From NCBI GenBank assembly GCA_016781725.1, contig JADDPU010000281.1:16856-22471 (forward strand): a DNA stretch of 5,616 bases, given 5' to 3'. Positions 4,983 through 5,616 of this stretch are shown here, one piece after another. The notes beneath the pieces were generated by a model. The model worked only from the letters and a program-made list of their open reading frames with translations. It had not been told where the DNA came from and did no database searches. This DNA comes from Rubrobacter sp. (lineage in GTDB: Bacteria; Actinomycetota; Rubrobacteria; Rubrobacterales; Rubrobacteraceae). The position numbers were made by a program, and so were the translations under genes. Within the stretch, counting starts at the first letter, position 1. Each line of letters begins with the position of its first letter.

Positions 4983-5616
4983 ATGCCTCGAAGGGCTAGC
5001 TTGATCGTGTTCCTTGGTCTGGTTGTTACGCTCGTGTTCGTGACTGGCATCTCGGCCGGGGCGGCGCCCAACGAGAGCGTTCGGGACAAAGAGACCGAGG
5101 TGGTGGCCGCCCAGGATCGTCTGATGGAGATCCGGCTAGAGGTAAGCGCCGCCCAGGCCTCCTACGACAACGCCCTCTACGAGATGAACCAGCTAAACGG
5201 GCAGATAGCGAGGGCGGAGGAGGATCTCGACGCCGCCAAGCAGCGGCTCGCCGAGGCCGAGGAGGACCTGGAGGAGCGCGCTTCGCAGGTTTACAGGAGC
5301 GGGAACGTGGCCTTCGTGGACGTTCTCGTCGGGGTGGACAACTTCTCCGAGTTCGCCTCCAGGCTGGATCTCTGGATGAGGCTCCTCGGCCAGGAGAGGG
5401 CCGAGTTCGAGGCAGTTCGCGAGGCCAAGAACGAGCTGGCCGCACGCATGGCCGAGCTCGAGGCCCAGCGCGAGCAGCGGGTCGAGGCGGTCGAGAGGGC
5501 CATCGCGCACAAAGAGCGCGCCGACGAGGCCGAGGCTGAGGCCGAAGCCTACCTGAGCTCCCTCAACGCCGAGCTCAGGGCCGCGCTTCAGGCGAGGCAG
5601 GATCGCCAGGCAGCGC
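4983..5616 (+). CDS. Secreted coiled-coil protein, N-terminal part of a PcsB/CwlO-type cell-wall hydrolase (3' end outside window)
   Basis: 211 codons are visible and the frame runs off the end. The signal peptide is MPRR, then a hydrophobic stretch (about 6-23), then GISAGAAP with likely cleavage near residues 27-28, so the protein is exported. Residues about 34-104 form a first coiled coil. A hinge with QVYRSGNVAFVDVLVGVDNFSEF (102-124, read as two halves) and the R.DL..R motif (127-133) is typical of the PcsB/CwlO N-terminal domain, which is regulated by FtsEX in well-studied relatives. A second very Glu/Ala/Arg-rich coiled coil follows (about 136-211). Such proteins usually end in an NlpC/P60, CHAP or M23 catalytic domain; which one is present lies outside the window, so hydrolase activity is inference. 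The ATG is supported by AGAAGGAG 9 nt upstream. Confidence 0.85.
   Translation, partial: MPRRASLIVFLGLVVTLVFVTGISAGAAPNESVRDKETEVVAAQDRLMEIRLEVSAAQASYDNALYEMNQLNGQIARAEEDLDAAKQRLAEAEEDLEERASQVYRSGNVAFVDVLVGVDNFSEFASRLDLWMRLLGQERAEFEAVREAKNELAARMAELEAQREQRVEAVERAIAHKERADEAEAEAEAYLSSLNAELRAALQARQDRQAA

Overview
The window is high-GC bacterial DNA with strong G/C bias at third codon positions. It has several traits of Actinomycetota: a phosphatidylinositol-phosphate-synthase-like CDP-alcohol phosphotransferase, a membrane-tailed ABM protein, and starts that look leaderless. A Rubrobacter-like, deep-branching actinobacterium is my best guess. It rests on protein style only, not on any marker gene.

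Layout. (1) Positions 1-1523, minus strand: a minimal site-2-type membrane protease (M50, 3' end outside the window) lies downstream of a single-pass membrane protein with a degenerate LytM/M23-like domain. (2) 1524-1624: a divergent intergenic region with a near-consensus minus-strand promoter whose start point falls on or next to the start codon. (3) 1625-3922, plus strand: a tight three-gene run of an AI-2E/PerM family membrane protein, a CDP-alcohol phosphatidyltransferase (ATGA overlap) and an unrecognised soluble protein (17-nt overlap). (4) 3949-4536, minus strand, convergent: an ABM-fold protein with two C-terminal membrane helices. (5) 4537-4982: a long gene-free stretch with inverted repeats, an A/T-rich island and a promoter/leader region. 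(6) 4983-5616 and beyond, plus strand: a secreted coiled-coil protein resembling the N-terminal half of PcsB/CwlO-type cell-wall hydrolases; the 3' end is missing.

The theme is the cell envelope: membrane proteolysis, an apparently inactive LytM-like factor, a membrane transporter or permease, phospholipid headgroup transfer and peptidoglycan remodelling. I see no mobile element, CRISPR array, tRNA or rRNA. The most distinctive items are the likely leaderless promoter with a seven-G spacer tract and flanking inverted repeat, the S2P/degenerate-LytM pair, the orphan protein in the lipid operon, and the structured region before the PcsB-like gene. None of these proves a new system.
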